Shown here piece by piece: positions 1-5,364 of a DNA stretch of 5,364 bases (positions are counted from its first letter, which is position 1; every line of letters starts with the position of its first letter). The DNA is from Thioalkalivibrio sp. (GTDB lineage: Bacteria > Pseudomonadota > Gammaproteobacteria > Ectothiorhodospirales > Ectothiorhodospiraceae), in assembly GCA_003550945.1 (NCBI GenBank), contig PULL01000267.1:1-5364 (forward strand), written 5' to 3'. The translations under genes and the position numbers were made by a program. Under the pieces are notes generated by a model that had not been told where the DNA came from, did not search any database, and saw only the letters and a program-made list of their open reading frames with translations.

Positions 1-285
1 AGTCATGAACGCTTCGTGACCGTCGAAGACCATGTGGTGGCGGGAGGCGCTGGCAGCGCCGTGCTGGAGTGGCTGGCGGCCGAGGGCCTGACCGTGCCCT
101 GCCTGACCCTCGGACTGCCCGACCGCTTCACCCAGCACGGGCCCAGGGAGCGCATTCTCGCGGATCACGGCCTCGACGCGGAGGGGATCCTGAAGGCGAT
201 TCGCCGTGCGGATGCACCGGTAACTTGCGCGAGCGACAATGGGAACGTAACGTTCGGGAGCTTTCGTACCGGCAGTCAGGAATAG
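1..285 (+). CDS. dxs: 1-deoxy-D-xylulose-5-phosphate synthase, C-terminal fragment (5' end outside window)
   Basis: This is the last 94 residues of Dxs, the thiamine-diphosphate enzyme that condenses pyruvate with glyceraldehyde 3-phosphate in the first step of the MEP isoprenoid pathway, in the cytosol. The frame is open from base 1 and ends at TAG 283-285. The fragment is the transketolase C-terminal domain: the opening VTVEDHVVAGGAGSAV aligns with the E. coli VTVEENAIMGGAGSGV segment, followed by the GLPDRF and HGLDAEGI segments also recognisable there. The usual family end falls near ADAP (about base 219). Roughly 21 further residues, rich in Ser, Thr, Gly and Asn, look like an unconserved extension. 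The stop lies two bases before queD, so the genes are probably co-transcribed. The family call is firm; the catalytic part lies upstream and cannot be judged. Confidence 0.93.
   Translation, partial: SHERFVTVEDHVVAGGAGSAVLEWLAAEGLTVPCLTLGLPDRFTQHGPRERILADHGLDAEGILKAIRRADAPVTCASDNGNVTFGSFRTGSQE
225..253 (+). promoter_or_regulatory. Weak candidate promoter overlapping a palindrome at the end of dxs
   Basis: A possible -35 TTGCGC (225-230) is followed after 17 bases by a possible -10 TAACGT (248-253). Each matches only three of six consensus positions. The -10 lies inside a perfect inverted repeat, GAACGT-A-ACGTTC (243-255), which could be an operator. It sits in the unconserved Dxs tail, 33 bases before the queD start, so it could give queD-folE2 its own expression. 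A 6-bp inverted repeat is expected about once by chance in a window this size, so this is a suggestion only. Confidence 0.15.
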
Positions 286-287
286 GC

Positions 288-686
288 ATGGCCGCGACCT
301 TCACGCTCCGAGTGCTGACCGATTTCGCCTCGGCGCACACCCTGCGAGGATACCCCGGGCAGTGCGCCCATCTCCACGGCCATAACTGGAAGGTCGAGGT
401 CGAGGTTGAGGCGTCCGCACTGGATGACATCGGCATGGCCGTCGATTTCAAGGTGGTGAAGAGCCTCGCACGCGAAATCGCCGGACGGCTGGATCACCAG
501 TACCTGAACGATCTCGAGCCGTTTACTCAAATCAACCCGACCGCGGAAAACATCGCGCAGTGGTTTTTCCGGGAGATGGCGCGGGAGATCAACCAACCGG
601 GTCTGCGCGTCAGCGCCCTGACCCTGTGGGAAACGGAGCGCGCCTGCGTGCGCTACACCGAATCCCCCGAGGACGCAGCAGCATGA
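288..686 (+). CDS. queD: 6-carboxy-5,6,7,8-tetrahydropterin synthase (QueD)
   Basis: This 132-residue protein belongs to the 6-pyruvoyl-tetrahydropterin synthase/QueD family. It converts 7,8-dihydroneopterin triphosphate to 6-carboxytetrahydropterin in the cytosol, an early step toward the 7-deazaguanine precursor of queuosine. The zinc ligands are His17 (in FASAH) and His30 and His32 (in HLHGH). Cys26 starts the CxxxHGH motif typical of QueD rather than the Glu form (ExxHGH) of folate-type PTPS-III. LDHQYLND (68-75) carries the conserved Asp-His pair, and Glu115 in WETE is the expected pterin-anchoring glutamate. Length is close to the 121 residues of E. coli QueD. ATG 288 is chosen because AGGA (278-281) lies six bases upstream and the protein then begins where the family does; the open frame further upstream overlaps dxs. 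The stop overlaps the folE2 start. All expected active-site residues are present. Confidence 0.94.
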   Translation: MAATFTLRVLTDFASAHTLRGYPGQCAHLHGHNWKVEVEVEASALDDIGMAVDFKVVKSLAREIAGRLDHQYLNDLEPFTQINPTAENIAQWFFREMAREINQPGLRVSALTLWETERACVRYTESPEDAAA

Positions 687-1504
687 ACTCGATTCCCCAA
701 TTCCCGACCCTGATGGCCGATGTGCAAAGCGCCAGAGACCACCGGAGCATCGGCATCGACGAGGTCGGCATCCGCGCCATCCGGCATCCGTTGCTGTTCC
801 GGGACCGCGACGGAACCGCGCAACCCACGGTCGCGACCTTCGAGATGTACGTGAGCCTTCCGCCCGAACAGAAGGGCACGCACATGTCGCGCTTTGTCGC
901 GATCCTGAACGAGCGGGTGCACGAGCTCTCGATCGCGGGATTCGGGGCCTTGCTGCGCCACACGGCCGACCGCCTCGAGTCCAGCGACGCATTCATCCGG
1001 GTGCGCATGCCGTTCTTCGTGAACAAGCATGCCCCGGTGTCCGGGGTAGCCAGCCTGCTCGATTACGATCTGATGCTCGATGGCCGGATCGAGAACGGAA
1101 AGCTCAGCGTGATGGTCGAGGTCGTGGTGCCGGTCACGAGCCTTTGCCCGTGCTCCAAGGAGATCTCGGAGTACGGGGCGCACAACCAGCGCTCGCATGT
1201 CACCGTGCGCGCTTGGCTGGCGGACCCCTCGCTCTGCGTGCGCGACCTGATCGACCGGGTCGAGTCCGAAGCGTCGAGCGAACTGTTCGGACTGCTGAAA
1301 CGCCCGGACGAGAAGCTCGTCACCGAGCAGGCCTACGACAACCCGAAGTTCGTCGAGGACATGGTGCGCGACGTCGCACGCAACCTTTGCGAGGAAACGC
1401 GGATCGAGCGCTTCGAGGTCTCGTCGGAGAACTTCGAGTCGATCCACAACCACTCCGCCTACGCATTGGTGCGGGGCAGGCCGGGAGGCGGAGCCGCCGA
1501 CTGA
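683..1504 (+). CDS. folE2: GTP cyclohydrolase FolE2 (type IB)
   Basis: This 273-residue enzyme hydrolyses GTP to 7,8-dihydroneopterin triphosphate plus formate, the entry to folate and queuosine synthesis. It is FolE2 (GCYH-IB), unrelated in sequence to zinc-dependent FolE. Diagnostic segments are KGTHMSRF (64-71), PVSG near 118-121, TSLCPCSKEIS (152-162) with the expected active-site Cys155, YGAHNQRSH with His167 twelve residues later (the spacing seen in the Neisseria enzyme), and ENFESIHNHSAYA (249-261). Start ATG 683 overlaps the queD stop (ATGA) and has GAGGA (669-673) nine bases upstream; longer in-frame starts lie inside queD and extend past the family N-terminus. FolE2 supplies QueD's substrate, so the pair encodes consecutive reactions. 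In many bacteria folE2 is induced by zinc starvation through Zur, but I see no convincing Zur box here. Confidence 0.96.
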   Translation: MNSIPQFPTLMADVQSARDHRSIGIDEVGIRAIRHPLLFRDRDGTAQPTVATFEMYVSLPPEQKGTHMSRFVAILNERVHELSIAGFGALLRHTADRLESSDAFIRVRMPFFVNKHAPVSGVASLLDYDLMLDGRIENGKLSVMVEVVVPVTSLCPCSKEISEYGAHNQRSHVTVRAWLADPSLCVRDLIDRVESEASSELFGLLKRPDEKLVTEQAYDNPKFVEDMVRDVARNLCEETRIERFEVSSENFESIHNHSAYALVRGRPGGGAAD

Positions 1505-1510
1505 AGCTCC

Positions 1511-1528
1511 CCGCGCGATTTCGCACGG
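1511..1528. terminator. Possible hairpin in the convergent folE2/PIN-PhoH gap
   Basis: The 37-base gap (1505-1541) between the convergent stop codons can fold. CCGCGCG (1511-1517) pairs with CGCACGG (1522-1528) across an ATTT loop, with one C-A mismatch. Outer CCCC (1509-1512) and GGGG (1537-1540) offer a competing pairing. Neither strand has a T run after the stem, so this is not a standard intrinsic terminator. Its position makes some role in ending both transcripts plausible. Confidence 0.25.
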
Positions 1529-1541
1529 CAACCCCCGGGGC

Positions 1542-2960
1542 TTACAGGTTGCGCGAGGCGTAATCGGCGAGTCGCGAGCGTTCGCCTCGGGTCAGCGTGA
1601 TGTGCCCGCTGTGCGTCCAGCTGCGAAAGCGGTCGACCACGTAGGTGAGTCCCGAGGTGGTCTCGGTCAGGTACGGCGTGTCGATCTGCGCGATGTTGCC
1701 CAGCGCGACCACCTTCGACCCGGGACCCGCCCGCGTAATCAGCGTCTTCATCTGCTTGCTGGTGAGGTTCTGGGCCTCGTCCAGGATGATGTACCGGTTG
1801 AGGAACGTCCGCCCGCGCATGAAGTTCAGCGAGCGGATCTTGATCCGGCTGCGGATCACGTCGTTGGTCGCCGCCCGGCCCCAGTCGCCCGCGCTGTCGG
1901 ACTTGGTCAACACCTCGAGGTTATCCATCAGCGCGCCCATCCAGGGCGTCATCTTCTCCTCCTCGGTGCCGGGCAGGAAGCCGATGTCCTCGCCGACCGG
2001 AATCGTGACCCGGGTCATGATGATCTCCCGGTAGGTGTTGTCCTCCAGCGTCTGCGCGAGACCGGCCGCCAGCGTCAGCAGGGTCTTGCCCGTTCCGGCG
2101 GCGCCGACCAGCGACACGAAGTCCACCTCGGGGTCCATCAGCAGGTTCAGCGCGAAATTCTGCTCACGGTTGCGGGCGTTGATGCCCCAGACGGTGTGCC
2201 GCGGGTGCATGTAGTCGTCGACCAGTTCGATCACCGCGGTCTCGGCGCGCTGGTCGATCTCGAGCACGATCGCCTGCACCGGGTTGTCGCCATCCCGGTA
2301 CAGGAACTGGTTGGGCTGCCACTGCATCACCAGCGGGCCGGTCACCCGGTAGTAGGTGCGGCCGCTCTCCTGCCAGGACTCCATCTCGGCCCCATGCGAC
2401 TCCCAGAAATCCGCGGGGAGTTCCGCCATGCCCGAGTACAGCAGGCTGACGTCGTCCAGCACCTGGTCGTTGAAATAGTCCTCCGCGTGCAAGCCCAGGA
2501 CAGCCGCCTTGATCCGCAGGTTGATGTCCTTGGAAACCAGCGTGATGTGCGCGTCGGGGAGCTCCCCCCGCAGCGCGAGCGTGGTGGCCAGGATGGTGTT
2601 GTCGGGCGTGGACCCCGGAAGGCTCTCCGGCAGGTGCGCCGCCATCGCCCGGGTCTGGAAGAACAGTCTCCCGCTGGCCCCCAGCGGAGAATCCGCCAGC
2701 GACCGGGGTTGCAGCGGCAGACCCTGTGCGATCTGGGCGTGGGTCGCATCCTGCGTCAACTCGTCGATGAAGCGGCTGGCCTGCCGCACGCTGCGCGCAA
2801 CCTCGGACACGCCCTTCTTGGACCGGTCCAGCTCTTCCAGTACCACCATCGGCAGGAAGATGTCGTGTTCCTGAAACCGGAACAGGGCGGTCGGATCGTG
2901 GATCAGCACGTTGGTGTCCAGCACCAGCAGCCGATTGGTCCGCAACTCCTTCTTCACCAT
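1542..2960 (-). CDS. PIN domain-PhoH family ATPase (YlaK/PhoH2-like)
   Basis: This 472-residue fusion joins an N-terminal PIN ribonuclease-like domain (about 9-155) to a C-terminal PhoH P-loop ATPase/helicase-like domain (about 260-465). PIN acidic residues are visible: Asp15 in LDTNVLI, Glu42/Glu43 and Asp45 in LEELDRS, Asp120 in TPDN and Asp145 in SKDINLR. The ATPase has Walker A GAAGTGKT (286-293), Walker B YIILDEAQN (390-398), ALGNIAQID (419-427) and a terminal TRGERSRLADYAS segment. Family members studied elsewhere (mycobacterial PhoH2) have ATP-dependent RNA unwinding and cleavage activity; a similar RNA-processing role is inferred here. Start ATG 2958-2960 is chosen because GGAG lies ten bases upstream and LVLDTNVLI follows immediately; an in-frame ATG at 3014 would add 18 unconserved residues. 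It lies downstream of bcp on the same strand, separated by a repeat, so it is probably transcribed separately. All key motifs are intact. Confidence 0.93.
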   Translation of the reverse strand: MVKKELRTNRLLVLDTNVLIHDPTALFRFQEHDIFLPMVVLEELDRSKKGVSEVARSVRQASRFIDELTQDATHAQIAQGLPLQPRSLADSPLGASGRLFFQTRAMAAHLPESLPGSTPDNTILATTLALRGELPDAHITLVSKDINLRIKAAVLGLHAEDYFNDQVLDDVSLLYSGMAELPADFWESHGAEMESWQESGRTYYRVTGPLVMQWQPNQFLYRDGDNPVQAIVLEIDQRAETAVIELVDDYMHPRHTVWGINARNREQNFALNLLMDPEVDFVSLVGAAGTGKTLLTLAAGLAQTLEDNTYREIIMTRVTIPVGEDIGFLPGTEEEKMTPWMGALMDNLEVLTKSDSAGDWGRAATNDVIRSRIKIRSLNFMRGRTFLNRYIILDEAQNLTSKQMKTLITRAGPGSKVVALGNIAQIDTPYLTETTSGLTYVVDRFRSWTHSGHITLTRGERSRLADYASRNL

Positions 2961-3020
2961 GGCCGCTGTTCTCCGGTATGCCGGTGTGCACCCTGCTGCA
3001 CCCCGCCACTGCATGAACCT

Positions 3021-3110
3021 CTGCCTCCCCTGCCTGCGGGGGAGGATTGGGGAGGGGGTGCGGCGCAGGCCCTCAACCCCGGGCCCTGTCCCGGGCGCGG
3101 GAGAGGGGGG
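3021..3110. repeat. GC-rich two-armed palindromic intergenic repeat (REP/BIME-like)
   Basis: Two hairpins face each other in the gap between bcp and the PIN-PhoH gene. In the left one, CCTCCCCTG (3024-3032) pairs with CGGGGGAGG (3037-3045) across a four-base loop, including one T-G pair. In the right one, CCCT-G-TCCCG (3084-3093) pairs with CGGGA-G-AGGG (3098-3107) across a GGCG loop, with one mismatch. Beyond each hairpin, toward the centre, lie G-rich ATTGGGGAGGGGG (3046-3058) and its approximate complement CCCTCAACCCCGGG (3070-3083), so the arms read as inverted copies of one unit. The composition resembles dispersed CCCTC...GGGAGAGGG intergenic repeats I recall from other GC-rich proteobacteria, unverified here. 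It follows the bcp stop by about 20 bases and may limit read-through or protect the 3' end. There is no T run, so it is not a standard terminator. Confidence 0.65.
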
Positions 3111-3128
3111 ACATGCGCGAGTGTCACG

Positions 3129-3596
3129 TCAAAGTGCGCGCACGGCATCAAGCACCTCGGCCACGTGACCGGGCACCTTTACCTTGCGCCACTCGCGCCG
3201 CAGCACGCCGTTTTCGTCGATCAGGAACGTCGAGCGCTCGATTCCCCTGACCTGCTTGCCGTACATGTTCTTCATCCGGATCACGTCGAACGCGTTGCAG
3301 AGCGCCTCTTCGGCGTCACTCAGCAGATCGAACGGCAAACTCTCCTTCGCACGGAACTTCTCGTGGCTGGCCACGCTGTCCCGCGAGACGCCGACGATCA
3401 CCGCGTTCGCCGCCGAAAATTCCGCCTGCTGCGCGGCGAAATCGCGGCTCTCATTGGTGCAGCCTGGCGTCGCGTCCTTGGGATAGAAGTACAACACGAG
3501 CCGCCGGCCGGCGAAGTCACCCAGCCCGAGCGTCTGGTCGCCGGTGGCGGGCAGGCGGATATCGGTGGGAACCGGCTGGTCGATGGAAACACTCAT
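3129..3596 (-). CDS. bcp: Thioredoxin-dependent thiol peroxidase, Bcp/PrxQ family
   Basis: This 155-residue peroxiredoxin reduces hydrogen peroxide and organic hydroperoxides in the cytosol. The peroxidatic Cys46 sits in YFYPKDATPGCT, and the conserved arginine is in IERSTFLID. In E. coli Bcp the resolving cysteine comes five residues after the peroxidatic one; here that position is Arg51. The only other cysteine is Cys100, in LCNAFDV, where E. coli also has a cysteine. The enzyme may therefore work as a 1-Cys type or by an unusual disulfide. ATG 3594-3596 is preferred because AAGGAG (3605-3610) lies eight bases upstream; an in-frame GTG at 3600-3602 is only two bases from that site. It follows gcvR by 53 bases on the same strand, the E. 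coli gene order, and is probably co-transcribed with it. Confidence 0.93.
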   Translation of the reverse strand: MSVSIDQPVPTDIRLPATGDQTLGLGDFAGRRLVLYFYPKDATPGCTNESRDFAAQQAEFSAANAVIVGVSRDSVASHEKFRAKESLPFDLLSDAEEALCNAFDVIRMKNMYGKQVRGIERSTFLIDENGVLRREWRKVKVPGHVAEVLDAVRAL

Positions 3597-3649
3597 TGCC
3601 ACTACTCCTTGAGCGGGGGATGGGGAATCGGCCTGTGGGGTTGGACCGC

Positions 3650-4240
3650 TCAGCCCTTGATCGGATCCAGCACGCCATCCAGGTTGAGTTCGTCGCAGAA
3701 ATCGAGGAAGTCGCCGCGCAGGCTGGCGAGGTGCTGTTCGGCGGGGATGTCGATCACCATGTTGGCCGCAAACATCCGGGTACCGGTCTGCTGCGCCCTG
3801 AACACGCGCGAATGGAGGTCGCGGATGTTCACGCCGCGGCTCGTGAAGAACCCGGCCAGCGCGTGCACGATCCCGACCTGATCCAGCGCCACCACGTCCA
3901 CCGAGTAGGCCATCACCGGGGGAGCGGTCTCCTCGGGCTGTGCGCGGCGCGCGACCAGACTGAGCCCCGTGTCCGCCTCGAGTCTCGGCAACTGGCTCTC
4001 CAGCTTCCCGAGCGTCTTCCAGTTACCGCTGACGGCCATGCTCATGCAGCAGAAGCCGGCGAGCACGGACATGCGGCTGTCCTCGAGATTGCAGCCGGCG
4101 TCCATCACGCATCGGGACACCTGCTCGAGCAGACCCGGACGGTCCGGTCCGATCAGAATCACGACCAGGTGGGTGTTGGGTGTCGAACCCGGAAACTCAG
4201 GCATGTTGGTTCGGCAGCGAACGGGACAGGTGGGCAACAT
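3650..4240 (-). CDS. gcvR: Glycine cleavage system regulatory protein GcvR-like (two ACT domains)
   Basis: This protein has two tandem ACT domains (about 24-90 and 109-187 of 196 residues). The first carries HLVVILIGPDRPGLLEQVS and CNLEDSRMSVL, close to the E. coli GcvR segments ADRPGIVNTITR and CNIEDSRLAML. The second carries DQVGIVHALAGFF and GVNIRDLHSRV. In E. coli GcvR represses the glycine cleavage operon by binding GcvA rather than DNA; that partner is not in this window, so the role is inferred from family and synteny. The start is uncertain. ATG 4238-4240 has AAGGTGAT directly upstream, with AAGG four bases away. An inner ATG at 4202-4204 has no visible ribosome site but would give 184 residues and an N-terminus nearer the family length. 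The gene is divergent from dapA and upstream of bcp, as in E. coli. Confidence 0.88.
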   Translation of the reverse strand: MLPTCPVRCRTNMPEFPGSTPNTHLVVILIGPDRPGLLEQVSRCVMDAGCNLEDSRMSVLAGFCCMSMAVSGNWKTLGKLESQLPRLEADTGLSLVARRAQPEETAPPVMAYSVDVVALDQVGIVHALAGFFTSRGVNIRDLHSRVFRAQQTGTRMFAANMVIDIPAEQHLASLRGDFLDFCDELNLDGVLDPIKG

Positions 4241-4368
4241 ATCACCTTGAGCCCGCCGCGCAAACGATTTCCGTGCGATGGACCGGGACCCGCGGGCTCC
4301 CGCCGACTTGCGTTTCCATGCGCCCGCGCGAAGTCGACGAGGGTCTTCGCGCCAGGGTGCCCACCGGC

Positions 4369-4398
4369 TTGAACCCCCTGTTCCCCCACCGTTAGACT
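4369..4398 (+). promoter_or_regulatory. Candidate sigma-70 promoter for dapA
   Basis: TTGAAC (4369-4374) and TAGACT (4393-4398) are separated by 18 bases and each match four of six consensus positions. Transcription would start near 4405, giving a leader of about 20 bases before the dapA ATG at 4426. It is the best pair I can find in the 185-base gcvR/dapA divergent region. I found no equally good promoter for gcvR on the other strand. Not verified. Confidence 0.35.
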
Positions 4399-4399
4399 G

Positions 4400-4467
4400 G
4401 ACCATTGCAGTAGCCGGAGAGGGCAATGTTTCAAGGCAGCATGGTCGCATTGGTCACACCAATGCGA
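4400..4467 (+). promoter_or_regulatory. Half-site cluster and perfect hairpin at the 5' end of dapA
   Basis: TCGCATTGGT (4445-4454) and ACCAATGCGA (4458-4467) form a perfect 10-bp inverted repeat with a CAC loop, starting 20 bases into dapA. Related half-sites flank it: GCATGGTC (4439-4446) directly abuts GCATTGGTC (4447-4455), and GACCATTGC (4400-4408) is nearly its reverse complement, upstream of the ribosome site GGAGA (4416-4420). It could be a protein-binding operator or an mRNA structure affecting translation initiation. The structure is seen directly; the regulatory role is inferred. Part of it is constrained by the conserved VALVTPM protein segment. Confidence 0.4.
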
Positions 4468-5316
4468 ACGGACGGCAGCATCGACATGGACGCCCTGGAT
4501 CGCCTGCTGGAATGGCATTTGTCGGCAGGAACCGACGCCATCGTCGCCGTCGGAACCACCGGCGAATCCGCAACCCTGGATTTCGAGGAGCACTGCGCGG
4601 TCATCGCCCACACGGTGAAGCGCGTCGCCGGTCGCCGGCCAGTGATCGCCGGAACCGGGGCCAACGCGACGCGCGAGGCGATCCACCTGACCCAGTGCGC
4701 GAAGGACGCCGGAGCCGATGCCTGCCTGCTGGTAACGCCCTACTACAACAAACCCACGCAGCAGGGCCTGTACCTGCATTATCGGGCCATCGCGGAGGCG
4801 GTCGACATCCCCCAGATCCTGTATAACGTGCCCGGGCGCACGGCCGTCGACCTGCTTCCGGAAACGGTCGAGCGGCTCGCTGAAATCCCGAACATCGTGG
4901 GCCTGAAAGAGGCGCTGGGCAAGGCGGAACGGACGCGGGAACTGGTGGACCGGGTTGGCGGCCGGCTTGAACTCTACAGCGGGGACGACGCGACTGCACT
5001 CGATTTCCTGCTTGCCGGCGGCCAGGGGGTGATCTCAGTGACGGCGAACGTTGCCCCGGGCCCGATGCACGAGATGTGCATGGCCGCCCTCGATGGCGAC
5101 GTGGCGCGGGCCCGAGAGATCAACGCGCGGCTGGACGGACTGCACCACGCGTTATTTCAGGAAGCCAACCCAATTCCGGTAAAATGGGCAGTGGCGCGCA
5201 TGGGACTGATCCCGGACGGAATACGCCTGCCGCTTACACCCCTTTCCGAAACCTGTCATGCCGCCGTGCTGGACGCAATGCGCCAGGCCGGCATCGCGGC
5301 GGAAAACCGAACTTGA
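4426..5316 (+). CDS. dapA: 4-hydroxy-tetrahydrodipicolinate synthase
   Basis: This 296-residue class I aldolase-fold enzyme condenses pyruvate with aspartate semialdehyde, the first committed step of diaminopimelate and lysine synthesis. Residues align with E. coli DapA number for number: Thr44 and Thr45 in GTTGES, Tyr107 in TPYYNKP, Tyr133 in YNVPGRT, Arg138, the Schiff-base Lys161 in GLKEA and Ile203 in GVISV. The start region MFQGSMVALVTPM parallels E. coli MFTGSIVAIVTPM, and GGAGA (4416-4420) lies five bases before the ATG, so the start is secure. The gene is divergent from gcvR and precedes a frame that begins on its stop codon, the E. coli dapA-bamC arrangement. A 10-bp hairpin covers roughly codons 7 to 14. 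No catalytic residue is missing, and I see no lysine riboswitch, for which the leader is too short. Confidence 0.97.
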   Translation: MFQGSMVALVTPMRTDGSIDMDALDRLLEWHLSAGTDAIVAVGTTGESATLDFEEHCAVIAHTVKRVAGRRPVIAGTGANATREAIHLTQCAKDAGADACLLVTPYYNKPTQQGLYLHYRAIAEAVDIPQILYNVPGRTAVDLLPETVERLAEIPNIVGLKEALGKAERTRELVDRVGGRLELYSGDDATALDFLLAGGQGVISVTANVAPGPMHEMCMAALDGDVARAREINARLDGLHHALFQEANPIPVKWAVARMGLIPDGIRLPLTPLSETCHAAVLDAMRQAGIAAENRT

Positions 5317-5364
5317 TGAAGATGCACTGCTCCAACCGTTCCCTTATCGCCTTCGGCAGGAACC
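5316..5364 (+). CDS. N-terminal fragment, possibly outer membrane assembly lipoprotein BamC (3' end outside window)
   Basis: An ATG at 5316-5318 shares its first base with the dapA stop (TGATG), which suggests translational coupling. The frame stays open for 16 residues, MKMHCSNRSLIAFGRN, to the window edge. A basic start followed by the first hydrophobic residues would fit the beginning of a lipoprotein signal peptide, but the lipobox would lie beyond the window. An ATG at 5322 is an alternative start. The upstream ribosome site is weak (GGCGGA, 5298-5303, twelve bases away). The BamC guess rests almost entirely on the gene order dapA-bamC known from E. coli; the fragment alone is too short to identify. 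Confidence 0.4.
   Translation, partial: MKMHCSNRSLIAFGRN

Noticed and set aside
276..1531. Long minus-strand open frames opposite queD and folE2
   Set aside because: Their low-complexity Arg/Ala/Pro-rich translations are mirror images of well-supported genes, with no domain of their own.
2987..3003. Direct repeat TGCACCC-TGC-TGCACCC upstream of the PIN-PhoH gene
   Set aside because: It is only two short copies and is plausibly chance; there is no recognisable regulator motif or promoter pair next to it.
3037..3110. G-quadruplex formed by the G runs in the intergenic repeat
   Set aside because: The left arm has only three G runs of three or more close together. Hairpin pairing with the nearby C runs explains the sequence better.
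1602..3881. A 759-codon open frame on the plus strand across the PIN-PhoH and bcp genes
   Set aside because: It is antisense to two genes with intact, recognisable motifs. Long open antisense frames are common in GC-rich DNA. Its product, rich in Arg, His, Gly and Val, matches no family I know.
4284..4302. CGGGA...TCCCG inverted repeat in the gcvR/dapA gap as an operator or terminator
   Set aside because: The arms are only five bases around a self-complementary GC core, which is expected often in DNA of this composition, and no T run follows.
5155..5185. TAAAAT (5180-5185), a five-of-six -10 match inside dapA, as a possible promoter for the downstream gene
   Set aside because: No acceptable -35 lies 16-19 bases upstream, and the bases encode the conserved NPIPVKWA segment of DapA, which explains the local AT richness.

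Overview
The window is a compact, GC-rich stretch of bacterial chromosome carrying ordinary housekeeping genes. Closely similar E. coli proteins exist for dxs, queD, bcp, gcvR and dapA. The order bcp-gcvR (minus strand) facing dapA (plus strand), with a new reading frame overlapping the dapA stop, matches the E. coli bcp-gcvR-dapA-bamC neighbourhood. That order, dxs next to folE2, high GC and a PIN-PhoH protein suggest a gammaproteobacterium, perhaps a Chromatiales/Ectothiorhodospiraceae-like lineage; the family-level placement is inference.

Layout. Positions 1-1504 (plus strand) hold the 3' end of dxs, then queD two bases later, then folE2, whose start overlaps the queD stop. This looks like one transcriptional unit. 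FolE2 makes 7,8-dihydroneopterin triphosphate from GTP and QueD uses it for queuosine, so these two genes are consecutive pathway steps; FolE2 also feeds folate synthesis. Positions 1542-2960 (minus strand) hold a PIN-PhoH ATPase gene convergent with folE2. Positions 2961-3128 are intergenic and contain a GC-rich, two-armed palindromic repeat. Positions 3129-4240 (minus strand) hold bcp (PrxQ-type peroxiredoxin) downstream of gcvR (two ACT domains), spaced like an operon. Positions 4241-4425 are the divergent promoter region. Positions 4426-5316 hold dapA, the first committed step of lysine/diaminopimelate synthesis, followed by the first 49 bases of a gene that synteny suggests is bamC.

I see no mobile element, CRISPR array, RNA gene, toxin-antitoxin pair or defence locus, and no new multi-gene system. 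The items most worth a second look are non-coding: a perfect 10-bp hairpin with extra half-sites at the 5' end of dapA, and the composite inverted repeat between bcp and the PIN-PhoH gene. Lesser points are a peroxiredoxin lacking the usual nearby resolving cysteine, a Dxs tail that overlaps a possible promoter/operator for queD-folE2, and an uncertain gcvR start.
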